This document shows, one piece after another, positions 61,604-64,000 of a DNA stretch of 64,000 nt. The notes under the pieces were generated by a model. The model ran no database searches. It was given only the letters and a program-made list of their open reading frames with translations, and was not told where the DNA came from. Location: assembly GCF_006542665.1 (NCBI RefSeq), contig NZ_AP019735.1, forward strand, positions 3,100,001 through 3,164,000. Direction: 5' to 3'. The translations under genes and the position numbers were made by a program. How positions within the stretch are numbered: position 1 is the first letter of the stretch; every line of letters begins with the position of its first letter. This stretch comes from Alistipes communis. Its GTDB lineage: Bacteria > Bacteroidota > Bacteroidia > Bacteroidales > Rikenellaceae.

Positions 61604-64000
61604 TTAAAAATTGAACTTCACGCCTGCCCAGTACGACCGCACCGAAGGATACGCAGCCCCCAACTGTTCGGGATCAACGGTTTTCAGATTGTCCAGACTG
61701 AAGAGGTTCGTACCTTGCAGATAAATCTTCATATCCGCGAAGCGAAGAATCCGTTTGGGCAGCGTATAGGCAACGGTCAGGTTACGCAGTTTGATGAAGG
61801 AACCGTCCCGATACCAATACGAATTGTTCCGGTAGTTGTTCGCATTCGACAGGGTTGTCAGTCGCGGCATGGTCGCCTCCGAAGCGCGTTCGGCTGACCA
61901 CGGGATCTCGTGATCGAGCAGCGTTTGCGAAATGTTGCCGTTGCCGATCAGCGGTTTGTAGAGCGGGCAGTTGAGCAGATTGACCGTGCGCCCCGTCATG
62001 CCCTGAAAATCGGCAGACAGTTCGATCCCTTTGTAACCGACATGGAACCCGAAGCCGAAATAGAAACGGGGAACACTCGATCCGTGCATCCGGACCATAT
62101 CCAGATCGTCGATCCGGTTGTCGCCGTTCTGGTCGCGGTATTTGAAATCGCCGGGACGCACCGTCGAGAACGTCTGTACGGGACTTTCGTTGATCTCCAT
62201 CTGGCTCTGGAAAATGCCGACGACCTCCAGTCCGTAACTTTGTCCCACCCGGTTGCCCCGGTGGTAGAGATAATCATAGGGCTGATACTCCTGACCGTCA
62301 GCGATCACCTCGCTGTCCAGATAGGAGGCGTTGGCGTAAACTCCGTAGGAGAAATCCTTGCGGCGGTCGTTCCAGGCAATCGAGGCGTCGAATCCCCGGT
62401 ACTCATGCTCGCCGGCCGGTTGCAGCCCAACGCCGATGCCGATGATACCCGACACGGTGGCCCCGGAAGAGATCAGGATATGGCTGCGCCGCTCGAAAAA
62501 TCCCTCGACGGAAGCCGTGAAACGATTACCGAACGAACGCAGATCGAGCCCCACGGTTACCCGGCGGGACTCCTCGGGGACAAGCCCTTCAGCCGCGAGA
62601 TTCCCTTCAGCCAAACCGGAATAGGCCGCGACGTTGTTGGAAAAATAGTAACCGTGCGCATTCGTATTCCCGAACGACTGACGCCACAGTTCGTGCGACA
62701 GATTCCCGTCCCACCCCGAAATGCCGTAAGAAGCGGATAATTTGAGCAGATCGAGCTGCTTCGCGTTTCGCAGGAAGGGTTCTTCGGAAAGGACCCAGGC
62801 GGCGTTTACCGCTGGATAAAAGTGGAATGCATCGCCCTCGGGCAGATAGGCCGAACCCGAATAATTGCCGACGATATTCACCGTATAGCGATTGTCGAAC
62901 GTGTAGCCGACTGTGGCGAGAGCCGATTGCCGACGAACCGAGTTATTCCGACCGTTGGCCGTGTAGGCCTGCTGGTCGTAAATCAAGGCCGCCTGCACAT
63001 GATGTCGGCTCCAACAACGGTCATAACCGATTTTAGCCTGCAAATCGGACCGCATGTATAACGAGTAGAAACTCTGACTGTGGCCGACAACTTCCGAATC
63101 CTTGCCGTAAACGGCCGGATGGGTGATCAGCGTTCCGTCCGTAGAAACGGAGGCCTGCGCATCCTTATAACGATAAGTCTTCGTCGCCTGATCGAACATG
63201 GAGCCGACATTGTCGAAAGCCACCGACACCTCTGCCGAGAGGCCGGGAGTCAGCGCATCAAGATTCTGTCGTAACGACAAATCCCCCAAAAGCATTCCGA
63301 TGGTCTGCCGGTAATTGCCGCTGTCCATCAACAAAGCTACCGGATTATTGGCCCCGTAAATACTCGTACCGCCGTAAAGGCCGTCGTCATCGTATCGTAT
63401 GGGAAAAGCAGCCGAAGGCGTGTTATAAAGGATGTTGTAAATATCTCCGTAATTGGCACGGTTTGTCTCAGCGATCTTGCCCATCACGTTCAGCCGCATC
63501 CGCGTCGAACGGGTTATGTCCACATCGATGTTGGCCCGAATGTTCAAGCGAACATCCGTCGGATCGGTTTTGTACCGGGATTCGTTTTCATTGCTGCGAA
63601 AAAAGCCCCGGTCGTGCATATAATCCACGGCCGTATAATAACGAAACTTGCGCGACCCTCCATCGAATGTAAGATTGAGGCGATGATTCGACGCTGTGGT
63701 GTTGTAGACTTCATTCCACCAATCAACATTCGGATAATACGACGGATATTTTCCGCTGCGGAACGCATTCAGTTCGTGGGCATTGTAACGAAGCGAAAGG
63801 CCGTCATTCGTAAGCGCCTCGTTGAGCGAACGGGCATAGGTAAAGGCATCGGCAAATTCCGGTGCGCGAAATTGCGTGCTGACGCCGTACTGATAGCCGA
63901 CACCCACTTTCAGCTTGCCGGGCGTTCCCCGCCGCGTGGAGACCATCACGACCCCGTTCGCACCGCGCACACCGTAGAGTGCAACCGCTGCGGCGTCCTT
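61604..64000 (-). CDS. SusC/RagA-type TonB-dependent transporter (5' end outside the window)
   Basis: 798 residues of a larger protein; the frame stays open to the right edge. The first visible codons read KDAAAVALYGVRGANGVVMV, the end of the plug domain. The rest is the 22-strand barrel, with SusC-typical segments (NRVGQSYGLEVVGIFQSQ, RPGDFKYRDQNGDNRIDDLD, DFQGMTGRTVNL) and the end AAYPSVRSYWAGVKFNF. It imports oligosaccharides with SusD, powered by TonB. The signal peptide, carboxypeptidase-like domain and any regulator lie beyond the window. Confidence 0.95.
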   Translation of the reverse strand, partial: KDAAAVALYGVRGANGVVMVSTRRGTPGKLKVGVGYQYGVSTQFRAPEFADAFTYARSLNEALTNDGLSLRYNAHELNAFRSGKYPSYYPNVDWWNEVYNTTASNHRLNLTFDGGSRKFRYYTAVDYMHDRGFFRSNENESRYKTDPTDVRLNIRANIDVDITRSTRMRLNVMGKIAETNRANYGDIYNILYNTPSAAFPIRYDDDGLYGGTSIYGANNPVALLMDSGNYRQTIGMLLGDLSLRQNLDALTPGLSAEVSVAFDNVGSMFDQATKTYRYKDAQASVSTDGTLITHPAVYGKDSEVVGHSQSFYSLYMRSDLQAKIGYDRCWSRHHVQAALIYDQQAYTANGRNNSVRRQSALATVGYTFDNRYTVNIVGNYSGSAYLPEGDAFHFYPAVNAAWVLSEEPFLRNAKQLDLLKLSASYGISGWDGNLSHELWRQSFGNTNAHGYYFSNNVAAYSGLAEGNLAAEGLVPEESRRVTVGLDLRSFGNRFTASVEGFFERRSHILISSGATVSGIIGIGVGLQPAGEHEYRGFDASIAWNDRRKDFSYGVYANASYLDSEVIADGQEYQPYDYLYHRGNRVGQSYGLEVVGIFQSQMEINESPVQTFSTVRPGDFKYRDQNGDNRIDDLDMVRMHGSSVPRFYFGFGFHVGYKGIELSADFQGMTGRTVNLLNCPLYKPLIGNGNISQTLLDHEIPWSAERASEATMPRLTTLSNANNYRNNSYWYRDGSFIKLRNLTVAYTLPKRILRFADMKIYLQGTNLFSLDNLKTVDPEQLGAAYPSVRSYWAGVKFNF

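Noticed and set aside
1..64000. CRISPR array
   Set aside because: No regularly spaced repeats with unique spacers were seen; the only short repeats are the palindromic units and the direct repeat described.
1..64000. Genome-wide UGA reassignment
   Set aside because: At least 14 genes outside the island (for example CNNM, serB, obgE's neighbour MGMT, pepD, GH20) end normally at TGA, several overlapping the next ATG.

Overview
The window is chromosomal DNA of a GC-rich gut Bacteroidota, most likely an Alistipes-like member of the Bacteroidales (inferred from gene content, not from a marker search). Support: TTTG / TAnnTTTG promoter boxes, SusC/SusD-type genes, BACON-domain surface proteins, fimbrillin and DUF4906 pilus genes, and Bacteroidota-restricted families such as DUF5606 and DUF5689.

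Region 1 (1-27.5 kb) is mostly core chromosome: the 5' end of argS, a CNNM/CBS transporter-like gene overlapping dusB, galM with a winged-helix protein, mgsA, a DUF5606 gene, a small lipoprotein, mscS, serB with two DUF5689 lipoproteins, a dihydrolipoyl dehydrogenase, a C69 dipeptidase, a YggS-type PLP protein, obgE coupled to an MGMT-like gene, a HAD phosphatase, alanine dehydrogenase, two divergent outer-membrane receptors separated by a G9 tract, pepD, and an Mrr restriction gene overlapping ispF. Three genes (CNNM, galM, obgE) are driven from copies of one short palindromic repeat that carries a complete -33/-7 promoter. A 44-codon gene with its own promoter and terminator lies at 27.3 kb.

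Region 2 (about 27.58-41.47 kb) looks like an integrated element. A tyrosine recombinase sits at the left end, and a 12-bp direct repeat (AACGCAGATAAT) occurs at both ends. Between them an RteC-like regulator and a long leftward operon encode a type V (Mfa/FimA-like) pilus: fimbrillin, two DUF4906 tip-type lipoproteins, DUF3575 and OmpA-like assembly proteins, a small lipoprotein, a radical SAM protein, two related proteins of unknown function and two helix-turn-helix proteins. Three of these genes (fimbrillin, a helix-turn-helix gene, an unknown gene) are each interrupted by a single in-frame TGA; in two the site suits tryptophan. No gene of the island ends in TGA, whereas 14 of 37 genes outside it do. 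This is the most unusual signal in the window. It could be decay, an assembly artefact, or tolerated UGA in the element.

Region 3 (41.5-64.0 kb) is a polysaccharide utilization locus transcribed leftward: SusC (5' end beyond the window), SusD, two BACON surface glycan-binding candidates, GH16 x3, GH20, a beta-propeller protein, a metallophosphoesterase, a six-hairpin glycosidase-like protein, GH3 and GH2. The combination of endo-GH16, beta-galactosidase (GH2) and beta-hexosaminidase (GH20) fits host O-glycan/poly-LacNAc breakdown; GH16 with GH3 would also fit beta-glucan. One GH16 gene is a chimera: its 3' part is a ~99% identical, ~734-bp copy of another GH16 gene 11 kb away, joined to an N-terminal half that resembles the neighbouring surface glycan-binding protein.
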